This document shows, piece by piece, positions 34,230 to 43,057 of a DNA stretch of 64,000 bases. Position numbers and translations under genes: made by a program. The stretch's first letter is position 1; each line of letters begins with the position of its first letter. The notes below the pieces were generated by a model. That model worked only from the letters and a program-made list of their open reading frames with translations, was not told the DNA's origin and searched no databases. The DNA is from Myxococcales bacterium (lineage in GTDB: Bacteria; Myxococcota_A; Polyangia; Polyangiales; JADJMO01), in NCBI GenBank assembly GCA_016709545.1, contig JADJMO010000015.1:62001-126000 (forward strand). The letters are read 5' to 3'.

Positions 34230-35269
34230 GGCGCCTCCCGGTGCCGCCGGCGGATCAGCGGGCGTGGACCAGGCCGCACCGGCACCTCGACCAGCGGTCC
34301 GATCACGGCGGCGAGGGCCGCGCCGCTGTGGATGCCGAACGTGGCGACCGCGACGGCGATGGCGAGCTCGAAGTTGTTGGACGACGCGGTGAACGACAGC
34401 GTGGCGGAGCGCGCGTAGTCGGCGCCCAACCGCTTGCTCATGAAGAACGACACCGCGAACATCGCGACGAAGTAGACGAGGAGCGGCAGCGCGATGCGCA
34501 GGACGTCGAGCGGGAGCTGCACGATCGCCTGGCCCTTGAGCGAGAACATCACCACGATGGTGAAGAGGAGCGCGACCAGCGTGAGCGGGCTGATGCGCGG
34601 CACGAACCGGGCCTCGTACCACTCGAGGCCCTTGGCCGAGACGAGCACGCGCCGAGTGAGGAACCCCGCGGCGAACGGGATGCCGAGATAGATTGCGACG
34701 CTCTTGGCGATGTCGCTGATGCCGATGGCGACCACCGTGCTCTTCAGCCCGAGCCAGGCGGGGAGCAGGGTCGCGAAGAACCAGGCGTACACCGAGAAGA
34801 AGAGCACCTGGAAGATCGAGTTGAACGCCACGAGACCGGCGCAGTACTCGGTGTCACCCTCCGCGAGGTCGTTCCACACGATCACCATCGCGATGCACCG
34901 GGCCAGGCCGATGAGGATCAGCCCGAGCATGTACTCGGGCTTGTCCCGGAGGAACACGACCGCGAGCGCGAACATCAGGATCGGGCCGACGATCCAGTTC
35001 TGCACCAGCGACAGGGCGAGGACCTTCTTGTCGCGGAAGACGAGGCCGAGCTCCTCGTAGCGGACCTTGGCGAGCGGCGGGTACATCATGACGATGAGCC
35101 CGACCGCGATGGGCACCGAGGTGGTGCCGACGCTGAGCCGCGAGAGCCCCGCAGAGAACGCCGGCACCCAGAGGCCGAGCGCGATCCCGACGCCCATCGC
35201 GAGGAAGATCCACAGCGTCAGGAAGCGGTCGAGGAAACCGAGCTTCCGGGCTACGGGGTCGTCCGGCAT
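34230..35269 (-). CDS. acr3: Arsenite efflux permease Acr3 (3' end uncertain)
   Basis: Ten-helix arsenite exporter of the ACR3 family. The core shows the catalytic Cys in GLILIGLARCIAMVIVWNDLAEGD, plus TASSNNFELAIAVAVATFGIHSG and AAVIGPLVEVPV. The perfect RBS GAGGAGGT lies 7 bases before ATG 35269. After residue 331 the frame wobbles (two compensating indels would restore a GLVHAALIRRRH-like tail), so the stop is not identified and the end given is approximate. A shared ArsR-type palindrome lies upstream. Confidence 0.88.
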
Positions 35270-35351
35270 GGTGTCGTACCTCCTCGTCATCGCTCTAGCG
35301 CGATGCGCTGTGCCACTCTACACATATTTCACAGCATAGCGTGGCCATGCA

Positions 35352-35369
35352 TATCGTAATGTGACGATA
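35352..35369. promoter_or_regulatory. ArsR-type operator upstream of acr3
   Basis: Perfect inverted repeat TATCGT-N6-ACGATA, 83 bp before the acr3 start and just before the arsJ stop-to-acr3 gap ends. It shares the ATCGT-N6-ACGAT core with the arsR operator, suggesting that one ArsR controls both arms of the island. Confidence 0.6.
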
Positions 35370-35383
35370 CGACAACGAAACCC

Positions 35384-36635
35384 TCAGTCGCCTCCTGCAT
35401 CGTCTCCGAGCTGGTCGAGCGCGAGGGCCGGGTGCCCTCCGGGCAGCGCCGCCGACGTCACGAACGTGGCGAGCGCGAAGGCGACCGAACCGCACAGGCA
35501 CGCGACGACTCCCCCGAGCTGGAACAGCACCCCTGAGAGCAGCGAGCCCACGAGTCGACCGCCCGCGTTCGCCATGTAGTAGAAGCCGACGTTCAGAGCG
35601 ACCTTGTCCCCGTCCGAATAGGCGAGGATGAGGTACGAGTGCACCGACGAGTTGAGCGCGAACACCGCGCCGAACACCGCCAGTCCACCCGACCACCACG
35701 ACCACGGGCGCGTGCCCGGCGTGAACGGCGAGCGCGACCGGCGCGGTCACCACCGCGAGCAGGAGGGCCAGCCCCCGAGCGGCGCCCCCGCCCGGCACCG
35801 CGCCATGCGTCGCGCGCCGGATCAGCGCGGGGGCCGCCGACTGCACGACGCCGTACCCGATCACCCACACCGCCAGGAACGTGCCGACCTGGGTGAATCC
35901 CCAGTGGAACGCGGTCGACAAGAACACCGGGACGCCGACCACGAACCACACGTCGCGGGCGGCGAACAAGAAGAAGCGCGCGCCCGAGAGCACGTTCACC
36001 TCGCGCGACTTGGAGAAAAGAGTCGAGAGCTTGGACTTGTGTTTCGCCCGGCCGAGCTCGCGCGGCAGCGAGGCCATCGAGCCGACGAGGACGAGGGCGA
36101 GCGCCGCACCCATGGCCCACAGTGCACCGCGGAAGCCGAGGGCGGCGAGCAGGAAGCCCCCGAGGAAGAAGCCCACGCCCTTGAGCGCGTTCTTCGACCC
36201 GGTGAGCAGCGCCACCCACTTGAACAGCGCGCCATGCTCGCCCTCGGGCACGAGCACCTTCACCGACGTCTTGGCGCTCATCTTGGTGAGGTCCTTGGCG
36301 ATGCCGGAGAGCGCTTGCGCAGCCATCACCCACACGACCGCCCGCGTCACACCCCACCGGTCCTGCACGAGCGAGAGCATGCCGAGCGAGAACACCTGCA
36401 GCGCGAGCCCGCTCACGAGGGTGACCTTGAGGCCGAGGCGCGCGGCGAGGAGCCCGCCGAACAGGTTCGTGACGACGCCGAAGAACTCGTAGAACAGGAA
36501 GAGGAACGCGAGCGTGACCGGCGAGAACCCGAGCGCGTGGAAGTGCAACAGCACCAGCATCCGCAACGCGCCGTCGGTGAGCGTGAACCCCCAGTAGGCC
36601 GCGGTCACCAGCGCGTAGTTGCGGGCTGCGCTCAT
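35384..36635 (-). CDS. arsJ: Organoarsenical efflux permease ArsJ (frameshifted)
   Basis: Major facilitator that exports 1-arseno-3-phosphoglycerate made by the coupled GAPDH. About 416 residues, starting RNYALVTAAYWGFTLTDGALRMLVLLHFH and containing FYEFFGVVTNLFGGLLAARLGL and KDLTKMSAKTSVK. The C-terminal part (FGAVFALNSSVHSYLILAYS, FYYMANAGGRLVGSLLSG) is in another frame; one extra C on the plus strand at about 35690-35692 accounts for it. The start overlaps the GAPDH stop as ATGA, the standard gapdh-arsJ arrangement. Confidence 0.92.
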
Positions 36636-37642
36636 CCGAGGCTCGCGGCGACCTTCTGGGCGAGCTCCACCATGCGGTGCACGTAGCCGATCTCGTTGTC
36701 GTACCAGGCGAGGATCTTCACGCTCGTGCCGTCGACCACCATCGTCGAGAGGGCGTCGACGATCGAGGACCGCGGGTCGTCCTTGTAGTCGACCGACACG
36801 AGGGGAAGCGTCTCGTACCCGAGGATGCCCCGGAGAGGCCCGCTGGCCGCGGCCTCGAGCAGCCCGTTGACCTCCGCGACGGTGGTCGGCCGGGCCACCT
36901 CGAAGACGCAGTCGGTCAGCGACGCGTTGAGCAGCGGGACGCGGACGGCGATCCCGTTGAGCTTCCCGGCGAGCTCGGGGTAGATCATGGTGATCGCGGT
37001 CGCCGAGCCGGTGCTGGTCGGGATGAGCGACACGCCGCTCGCGCGGGCGCGCCGCAGGTCCTTGTGGGGGGCGTCGACCACGGTCTGCGTGTTGGTCAGG
37101 TCGTGGATGGTGGTGATGACGCCGTGGCGGATGCCGAGCCCCTCGTGGATCACCTTGACCACCGGGGCGAGGCAGTTGGTGGTGCACGAGGCCGCGGTCA
37201 GCAGGTGGTGCTCGGCAGGCCGATACTGGTGGTCGTTCACGCCCATCACCACGTTGAGCGCGCCCTCCTTCACCGGGGCGGCGACGATGACCTTGCGCAC
37301 GCCGCTCGCGAAGTACGGGTCCAGGGTCTCGGTCGTGCGGAACTTGCCCGAGCACTCGAGCACGAGGTCGACGCCCGCCTCGCGCCAGGGGACCGCGCCG
37401 GGCGACGCGTGGGCGCTGAAGCCGAGGCGCCGACCGTCGATGGCGAGCGAATCGCCCGCGCCCCGCACGTCGTGCCCCCAGCGCCCGTGGATCGAGTCGA
37501 ACACGAGGAGGTGGGCTGCCGTCTCGGCGCCGCCCTTGGTCTCGTTCACGTGGACCACCTCGATGCCGGCGCGGCCCCACGCCGCGCGCAGGGCGAGCCG
37601 CCCCATCCGACCGAACCCGTTGATGCCGATGCGTACGCTCAC
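36632..37642 (-). CDS. Glyceraldehyde-3-phosphate dehydrogenase of the arsJ pair
   Basis: 336-residue GAPDH with NAD-binding GINGFGRMGR, the active-site SCTTNCLAPV (catalytic Cys), the HDLTNTQT segment and WYDNEIGYVHRM. Coupled to arsJ by overlapping stop and start codons, it most likely forms 1-arseno-3-phosphoglycerate from arsenate, which ArsJ exports, giving arsenate resistance without reduction. GTG 37642 has a GGAGGAGGG RBS and is preferred over the longer ATG 37741. Confidence 0.93.
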   Translation of the reverse strand: MSVRIGINGFGRMGRLALRAAWGRAGIEVVHVNETKGGAETAAHLLVFDSIHGRWGHDVRGAGDSLAIDGRRLGFSAHASPGAVPWREAGVDLVLECSGKFRTTETLDPYFASGVRKVIVAAPVKEGALNVVMGVNDHQYRPAEHHLLTAASCTTNCLAPVVKVIHEGLGIRHGVITTIHDLTNTQTVVDAPHKDLRRARASGVSLIPTSTGSATAITMIYPELAGKLNGIAVRVPLLNASLTDCVFEVARPTTVAEVNGLLEAAASGPLRGILGYETLPLVSVDYKDDPRSSIVDALSTMVVDGTSVKILAWYDNEIGYVHRMVELAQKVAASLG

Positions 37643-37732
37643 GACGCCCTCCTCCTGCCGCTCACGATGCGCCTCTTGCCGTAGGGGCACCGAAGCCGCA
37701 AGCCGCGGCCGGTTCGGTCGGGCTTGACGACT

Positions 37733-37770
37733 GACATGCACCGCAATACATATGCACCATCATGCATGTC
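37733..37770. promoter_or_regulatory. Inverted and direct repeats at the SdpR-like arsR start
   Basis: GACATGCA (37733-37740) and TGCATGTC (37763-37770) form an 8-bp inverted repeat spaced by 22 bp, the right arm overlapping the start codon at 37762. ATGCACC occurs twice between them, 16 bp apart. Probably the operator of the downstream ArsR-family gene, possibly also affecting the divergent GAPDH-arsJ operon. Confidence 0.5.
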
Positions 37771-38088
37771 GATGTCTTCGAGACCCTAGCCGATCCGACC
37801 CGGCGCCGCATCGTCGAGGCCCTGCTCGGCGGCGAGCACGCCGTGAACGATCTCGTCGAACGCGTGGACATCCACCAGTCGGGCGTCTCGCGCCACCTCC
37901 GCATCCTCGGCGAGGCGGGGTTCGTGCAGATGCGGCCCGACGGCGCGCGGCGGCTCTACTCGCTGCGCGCCGAGCCGTTCCGCGAGCTCGACGCCTGGGT
38001 CGCTCGCTACCGCAGCCTCTGGGAGGCCCGCCTCGATCGGTTCGAGGCGGCGCTCGAGAAGAAACGCAAGAAGGGAAAGCCGTCATGA
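37762..38088 (+). CDS. ArsR-family (SdpR-like) regulator without metal motif
   Basis: 108-residue winged-helix protein (ADPTRRRIVEALLGGEHAVNDLVERVDIHQSGVSRHLRILGEAGFV) with a basic C-terminal tail. It lacks the CxC metal site of arsenic ArsR proteins and is coupled by ATGA overlap to an SRPBCC/AHSA1 gene, the usual pairing for non-metal ArsR proteins. It is therefore probably not part of arsenic sensing despite its location. Confidence 0.85.
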   Translation: MHVDVFETLADPTRRRIVEALLGGEHAVNDLVERVDIHQSGVSRHLRILGEAGFVQMRPDGARRLYSLRAEPFRELDAWVARYRSLWEARLDRFEAALEKKRKKGKPS

Positions 38089-39032
38089 AGAAGCGCATCA
38101 CGCTGGAGCGCACCTACCGCGCCTCGATCGAAGACGTGTGGGAGCTCTGGACGACCAAGGACGGCATCGAGTCTTGGTGGGGACCAGACGGCTTCGCCGT
38201 GACAGTGAGCAAGATCGACGTGCGCGTCGGCGGCGAGCTGCACTACGCGATGGCGGCGATCGAGGCGGACAAGATCGCGTTCATGGAGAAGGCCGGCATG
38301 CCGACCGTCACCGAGCACGTGATCCGGTACACCGAGGTCGCCCGGAACGAGCGCCTCGCGTACCTGCACCCGGTCGACTTCGTCCCCGGCGTCACCGCCT
38401 ACGACGTCGAGAAGCGCGTCGAGCTCTCGAGCACGGCGGCCGGCGTTCGCATGGCCCTCACCATCGACGCCATGCACGACGAGCTCTGGACGCAGCGCGC
38501 GGTCGCGGGCTGGGAGATGGAGCTCGGCAAGCTCGAGGCGCGCCTCACCAAGGTCCGCGGCTCGAAGATCGCGCCGTGCCTGTGGTTCGACGGCCAGGCT
38601 GAGGAGGCCGCGCGGTTCTACTCGTCGCTGTTCGCCGACGGCGCGATCGGCGCCATCGGTCGCTACGGCGAGGGCATGCCGTTCCCCGCCGGCACGGCCA
38701 TGATGGTCGAGTTCACGCTGGCCGGGCAGCGGTTCCAGGCGCTCAACGGCGGTCCGCAGTACAAGTTCACCGAGGCCATCTCGCTCTCGGTCCGGTGCAC
38801 CGACCAGGCCGAGGTCGACCGCCTGTGGGACGCGCTGACGACCGGCGGCAAGGAGAGCCAGTGCGGCTGGCTCGTCGATCGCTACGGCGTGTCGTGGCAA
38901 CTCGTGCCTGACGCGTTCGTGGAGCTGCAGCGCACCGGCAAGGGTCCCGGCCTCGGGCGCATGTTCCAGGCGATGATGGGGATGAAGAAGCTCGACGTGG
39001 CGGCGCTGGAGAAGGCCTACCGGGGCGAGTGA
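38085..39032 (+). CDS. SRPBCC (AHSA1)-VOC fusion protein
   Basis: 315-residue two-domain protein. Residues 1-155 form an AHSA1-type SRPBCC ligand-binding domain (TLERTYRASIEDVWELWTTKDGIESWWGPDGF). Residues 160-290 form a PhnB/3-demethylubiquinone-like VOC domain (IAPCLWFDGQAEEAARFYSSLF, ALNGGPQYKFTEAISLSV, QCGWLVDRYGVSWQLVP). These are usually separate genes in this kind of operon, so the fusion is a minor novelty. Ligands are unknown. Confidence 0.85.
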   Translation: MKKRITLERTYRASIEDVWELWTTKDGIESWWGPDGFAVTVSKIDVRVGGELHYAMAAIEADKIAFMEKAGMPTVTEHVIRYTEVARNERLAYLHPVDFVPGVTAYDVEKRVELSSTAAGVRMALTIDAMHDELWTQRAVAGWEMELGKLEARLTKVRGSKIAPCLWFDGQAEEAARFYSSLFADGAIGAIGRYGEGMPFPAGTAMMVEFTLAGQRFQALNGGPQYKFTEAISLSVRCTDQAEVDRLWDALTTGGKESQCGWLVDRYGVSWQLVPDAFVELQRTGKGPGLGRMFQAMMGMKKLDVAALEKAYRGE

Positions 39033-39349
39033 CGCCGGCACAGCACGTCGAGCGCACCGCAGGCGTTGAAGCAGACGAGGTAGTGCGCGTACTCCGCCGC
39101 GGGCACCGCCTGCAGCTCGCACTGGCGCGCGAGCCAGGGAGAAGCGACGACCTCGTAGCTGCAATCGTCGCGGATCCCGGCCTCGTCCGGCTCCTGGAAC
39201 CGGAAGGCGAGGACGTCGTGGAACACGCGACGGCGCGGGACCTCGTCGTAGGCGACGAAGGCGAGGACGAGGTCTCCCCCGACGAAATGCACCTCGACGT
39301 GCGCGGCGTCGGCGGAGACGATCCCGAGGTCGACGGGGACGTGGGGCAC
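39017..39349 (-). CDS. Hypothetical protein
   Basis: About 110 residues from GTG 39349, with many acidic and aromatic residues and a Cys-containing C terminus (LVCFNACGALDVLC). No family recognised. It lies 13 bp downstream of a MazF-like toxin gene on the same strand and overlaps the convergent fusion gene by 16 bp. It is a possible partner of the toxin by position only. Confidence 0.5.
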   Translation of the reverse strand: MPHVPVDLGIVSADAAHVEVHFVGGDLVLAFVAYDEVPRRRVFHDVLAFRFQEPDEAGIRDDCSYEVVASPWLARQCELQAVPAAEYAHYLVCFNACGALDVLCRRHSPR

Positions 39350-39362
39350 GACCCCACGATAC

Positions 39363-39708
39363 TCACTCCCGGAAGAACGAGGCCTGCTGGAAGCGCAGGC
39401 CGTCGACGATCTGGTCGACCCGGGCGGGCGAGAGCGACCCGATGCGCGCGCCGAGGCGGTGCTTCTCCAGGGAGGCGATCTGCGAGACCACGACGACGCT
39501 CTGCCTCTCGAGCCCGCCCTCCCCGACGTCGAGGAGGACGTTGCCCGGCTCGGTGGCGCGGCCGAGGTTGGTCGTGAGCGCGCACGACCACGGTCTCGAT
39601 CCGCGAGCGGTTGAAGACGTCGTCCTGGACCACCACGTGCGGGTGACGAAACTCGTGGTCCGCGGCCGGCTCGATCCAGAACACGTCGCCGCGGCGAATG
39701 GCGACCAT
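39363..39708 (-). CDS. MazF/PemK-family toxin-like protein (frameshifted)
   Basis: About 115 residues. The N-terminal half (AIRRGDVFWIEPA, HPHVVVQDDVFNRS, IETVVV) and the C-terminal half (CALTTNLGRATEPGNVLL, GGLERQSVVVVSQI, SLSPARVDQIVDGL) match the PemK/MazF mRNA-interferase fold but lie in two frames, joined at about 39582-39588 by one extra or two missing bases. No recognisable antitoxin precedes it; the small gene downstream is unidentified. Activity cannot be assumed. Confidence 0.75.
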
Positions 39709-39833
39709 GGGTGAGCCCAGCATAGCGGGAGCACGCTCGCAGGCCACGACGCCCCGACGGGGCGTTCGTGCAAGGGCAGCGTGCCGCATCTCCGCAGCGA
39801 GTCACGCCGAGCCAATCAATGATCCGCGTCCGC

Positions 39834-40781
39834 TCAGGACACGCCGGGCACCATCGAGATGACGACGTTGCCCTTCTTGTGCTCGCCCTCGACGTAGCGG
39901 TGGGCTTCCACGATCTGCTCGAGCGGGTAACGTCGATCGATGACTGGCTTGATCGCGCCACGCTCCGCGAGCTCCGTGAGCTCGGCGAGTTCGCGTGAGG
40001 AGAAGTCGGGCGTGCCGTCGTCGACCGAGACCACACGGCCCCCTGGACGCAGCGCGCGCTCGCAGGCCGTCCGTAGCGCAGAGGTCTTGCGCCTGCCCAC
40101 CGTGTCCAGGACGAGATCGTAGTGCGCTCCCTGCGGAGGCGTGGACACCTGCGTGTAGTCGAGCACGTGATCGGCGCCGAGGCGGCGGACGAGGGCACCG
40201 CTGTCCGGCCCGCACACCGCCGTGACCTCGGCGTCGAAGTGCTTGGCCAGCTGCACTGCTGCGGTTCCGACGCCGCCCGACGCACCGTAGAGCAACACCT
40301 GCATGCCCGGTCGCACCTCTCCCTTGCGGAGGTAGTGCAGCGCCAGCAAGCCGCCGAACACGATGGCCGCGGCCTCTTCGAGCGACAGACCGACCGGCGC
40401 CAGCCCCACCGTGCTCCCCTCGCGCAGACACGTGTATTCGGCGTACCCGCCCAGGTGGAACTTGGTGAAGGCGTAGACGCGGTCGCCCACGTGAAAGCGC
40501 TCGACCCGCTTGCCGATCTCCACCACCTCGCCGGCCGCGATCAGGCCGAGAATCTGGCGGCGCGGGCGACAGAGGCCGATCATCAGCTTCATCATCATCC
40601 GCGTGAATGCAGGCGCGTCCGGGATGCCGCTGCGGATGAACCAGTCACTCGAGTTGACCGTCGAGGCGTGGATCCGGACGAGCACCTCCCTGGCCTTCGG
40701 CCGCGGTCTCTCCACCTCCTCGACGACGAGCACCTCGGGGGGCCCGTAGCGCCTACAGATCGCGGCCTTCATGAGTGCCAT
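39834..40781 (-). CDS. NAD(P)-dependent medium-chain alcohol dehydrogenase/quinone oxidoreductase
   Basis: 315-residue zinc-independent MDR protein: GroES-like N-terminal domain (VLVRIHASTVNSSDWFIRSG) and Rossmann domain with LLYGASGGVGTAAVQLAKH and ADHVLDYT. Catalytic-zinc cysteines are absent, so a quinone oxidoreductase or enoyl-reductase-like role is likely. Start ATG 40781 or 40772. Substrate unknown. Confidence 0.85.
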   Translation of the reverse strand: MALMKAAICRRYGPPEVLVVEEVERPRPKAREVLVRIHASTVNSSDWFIRSGIPDAPAFTRMMMKLMIGLCRPRRQILGLIAAGEVVEIGKRVERFHVGDRVYAFTKFHLGGYAEYTCLREGSTVGLAPVGLSLEEAAAIVFGGLLALHYLRKGEVRPGMQVLLYGASGGVGTAAVQLAKHFDAEVTAVCGPDSGALVRRLGADHVLDYTQVSTPPQGAHYDLVLDTVGRRKTSALRTACERALRPGGRVVSVDDGTPDFSSRELAELTELAERGAIKPVIDRRYPLEQIVEAHRYVEGEHKKGNVVISMVPGVS

Positions 40782-40984
40782 GGCAGCCTTGCGGCACGCA
40801 ACTACCGCGCCGCCACGAAGCCCGCGTCTTCGGGCCACTCGTGCGGCGGTTTTGCGCGATCGCAGGGCGCGCCCCTTGCGTTTCGACGACATCATGGAAC
40901 GTCGCGCGGCCCGGACGACCCCGAGCAAGCAAGCCGTCGGAGCGTCGCTTGACCCCGTGGGGCGGCTCGACTTCAGGAGAGGGG

Positions 40985-41281
40985 ATGGCGCTGATCCAGA
41001 ACCGCCACGTCGCGCTCGGCCTGATGGGCGCGGGCATCGTGTTCCTGCCCCTCGGCGTGCGCGAACACCTGCGCGGCGAAGCGGTGCACCGACTGTTCCT
41101 GGCGTGGCCGGCGTTCTTCCTCCTCGGCAACGCGCTGTTCTTCTTCCCGCCGTCGGGGCCCCCCGACGAGAATGGGGACGCGACGCTCGCGACGCAGGAG
41201 AAGCTCGCGATCGGCGCGTCGATCCTGCTCGGTGCGGCGGCGATGCTGGCGTACGAGTGGTGGCTGCTGCGCGCGCATTGA
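40985..41281 (+). CDS. Small membrane protein
   Basis: 98 residues with three predicted hydrophobic segments (about 8-24, 36-58, 78-94) and a GGAGAG-type RBS just before ATG 40985. No family recognised; it is followed 11 bp later by a DUF1801 gene. Confidence 0.6.
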   Translation: MALIQNRHVALGLMGAGIVFLPLGVREHLRGEAVHRLFLAWPAFFLLGNALFFFPPSGPPDENGDATLATQEKLAIGASILLGAAAMLAYEWWLLRAH

Positions 41282-41292
41282 CGGCGAGACCG

Positions 41293-41691
41293 ATGAAGAA
41301 CAAGACCGCCACGCCGACCCTCGACGCGTTCCTCGCGAGCCAGGCGCACCCGCTCGAGGCGGAGATCCACGAGGTACGGAAGGTGATCCTGGGACTCGGG
41401 CCGGGCCTCCGCGAGGAGATCAAGTGGAACTCGGTGAGCTTCCGCAACGAGAACGACTTCTTCGCCACCGTCCACCTGCGCTCCCGCACGACGGTGCAGC
41501 TGATCCTGTTCACCGGGGTGAAGAAGAAGGCGACCGCCGAGACCGGCGTGCCCGTGGAGGACCCCGCGGGCCTCGTCGAGAAGTGGCTCGCCAAGGACCG
41601 CTGCCTCGTGTCGCTGGGCAAGGGCGCGGCGTTCGAGGCGAATCGAGCGGCCTTCGCGGCGCTCTTGGGGGCGTGGATCCGCTTCGTGTAG
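41293..41691 (+). CDS. DUF1801-domain protein
   Basis: 132-residue DUF1801 (YdhG-like) protein with ILGLGPGLREEIKWNSVSFR and FFATVHLRSRTTVQLILFTG. The family has an iron-chaperone/frataxin-like fold of unclear function. ATG 41293. The IS630-type element begins about 66 bp after its stop. Confidence 0.8.
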   Translation: MKNKTATPTLDAFLASQAHPLEAEIHEVRKVILGLGPGLREEIKWNSVSFRNENDFFATVHLRSRTTVQLILFTGVKKKATAETGVPVEDPAGLVEKWLAKDRCLVSLGKGAAFEANRAAFAALLGAWIRFV

Positions 41692-41757
41692 ACCGACTTC
41701 GCCCAAAAGCATGAACGCCGAGGCTACCCTCGGCGTCTCTGCGAACTACGTGGCTCC

Positions 41758-41802
41758 CCGTACGACGCTAAATCACCGATCGACAATCTGGGACACGGTT
41801 CA
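41758..41802 (+). repeat. Left terminal inverted repeat of the IS630-type element
   Basis: Begins CCGTACGACGCTAAATCA and pairs with the complement of 43013-43057 with about 12 mismatches. Lies just after the transposase stop. Confidence 0.65.
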
Positions 41803-42885
41803 CGCCGCGGCCCTATTTTCGGCTGAATCTGCGACCGCGGTCGGATTGGCCCCAGCGCCTCGCCGGACGTGGCTACGCGGCCACGGCGACACCTCTCCGA
41901 GATAGCGAGCAACCGCGTCGCACAGTGCGAAGAGTGTCGCGTGTCGGTGGTTGCGTGTGACGTTCGCGTGCAGATCCTGCCAGAGACGCTCAATGCGGTT
42001 GTGGTCGGGGCAGTAGGGCGGCAGGAAATGCAGCACGATCTGCGGCAGCTGCGCCAGTGCACGGCGTGTCTCGTGACTGTAGTGAATCCCGTAGTTGTCG
42101 AGGACTACGTGAATCCGACGCGCTTCGACGTAGTGCTCGGCGAGCTTGTTCAGGATCGCGACGAAGAGCGCGCTGGTCTTCGCAGTCGCACCAACCCAGA
42201 GCACGGTGCCGTCTCGTGCGTCGAGGGCGCCCGCAATGTACGGCTTCGCGTTCTTGCCCGGCGTCATCACCTTCCGTTGTACGCCGCGGGGCATCCAGTC
42301 GATGCCGATCTTCGGGTTCAGGTGGATATCCGCCTCGTCTTCGTAGACGGCAACCTCGTCTGACGGCAGCGTTTCGAGGAGGATTCGGATCTTCGCCAGT
42401 CTGCGGCGTCGCTGTCGGTCCGACAGCGGACAAGCGACAACTGGCTTTGGACGACCGCGTCGCGCGCCGAGCCGACGCAGGACGCGCCCCATGACCGCCA
42501 GGCTGACGCGCACACCAGTCTCGGCCTCGGCGACCTTGATCATCAGCTCACGTGTCCACGTCGGTCGAGTGAAGCCATGGTCCCCAGGATGCCCGGTGAG
42601 GAGTTGACCCACCGCTGCGCAGAACTCGGCGTCGGCCAGTCGCCTTCCATTGTTGACGCGCTCGTCGAGCAACCCCTCCCTCCCCCCGTCGACGTAGCGC
42701 GCCACCGTGCGGTAGACCGATGAGCGCACACAGCCGACCAGCTCCGTGATGGCGATGGCCGACTCGCCACGACCCGCGCAGGCGACGATCTGCACGCGGA
42801 GGAGGAGGTCAGGGTCCTTGCCTTTCTTTCCCCATCGCAACAGCGAGCGCGCCACCTGGCGCGACATTCGAGGTATGATTGCCAT
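41800..42885 (-). CDS. IS630-family transposase
   Basis: 361-residue transposase with an N-terminal HTH region (SAIAITELVGCVRSSVYRTVARYVDGG) and a winged-helix segment, then the DDE catalytic core: VAVYEDEADIHLNPKIG (first Asp), HVVLDNYGIHYS (second Asp) and FLPPYCPDHNRIERLW (Glu). Full length with no frameshift, so possibly active. ATG 42885. Confidence 0.93.
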   Translation of the reverse strand: MAIIPRMSRQVARSLLRWGKKGKDPDLLLRVQIVACAGRGESAIAITELVGCVRSSVYRTVARYVDGGREGLLDERVNNGRRLADAEFCAAVGQLLTGHPGDHGFTRPTWTRELMIKVAEAETGVRVSLAVMGRVLRRLGARRGRPKPVVACPLSDRQRRRRLAKIRILLETLPSDEVAVYEDEADIHLNPKIGIDWMPRGVQRKVMTPGKNAKPYIAGALDARDGTVLWVGATAKTSALFVAILNKLAEHYVEARRIHVVLDNYGIHYSHETRRALAQLPQIVLHFLPPYCPDHNRIERLWQDLHANVTRNHRHATLFALCDAVARYLGEVSPWPRSHVRRGAGANPTAVADSAENRAAA

Positions 42886-43012
42886 TGTGGGCTTCTCCGA
42901 AGGTTTTGCTTCGCAACATCACCCTTGGACGAAGTTCACGCTGATTTCAAAAGGAAATCGTGCGGGTGCCGCGCCTTTCAATCGCGTCACCCGCGCGTTC
43001 CCCTCCTCAAGC

Positions 43013-43057
43013 TCTGCCGTGATCCAGGATCACGACCGTTGATTTAGCGGCGAACGG
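43013..43057 (-). repeat. Right terminal inverted repeat of the IS630-type element
   Basis: The complement of this stretch begins CCGTTCGCCGCTAAATCA and matches the left end. It lies about 130 bp upstream of the transposase start. Confidence 0.65.

Larger units (their letters stand above)
41758..43057. mobile_element. IS630-family insertion sequence
   Basis: About 1.3 kb bounded by imperfect inverted repeats of roughly 45 bp: the left end shares CCGT-CG-CGCTAAATCA and CTGG..CACGG with the complement of the right end (about 33 of 45 positions match). It encodes one DDE transposase. IS630 elements insert at TA, but no clean TA duplication is visible at these boundaries, so the exact ends may be off by a few bases. 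Confidence 0.75.
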
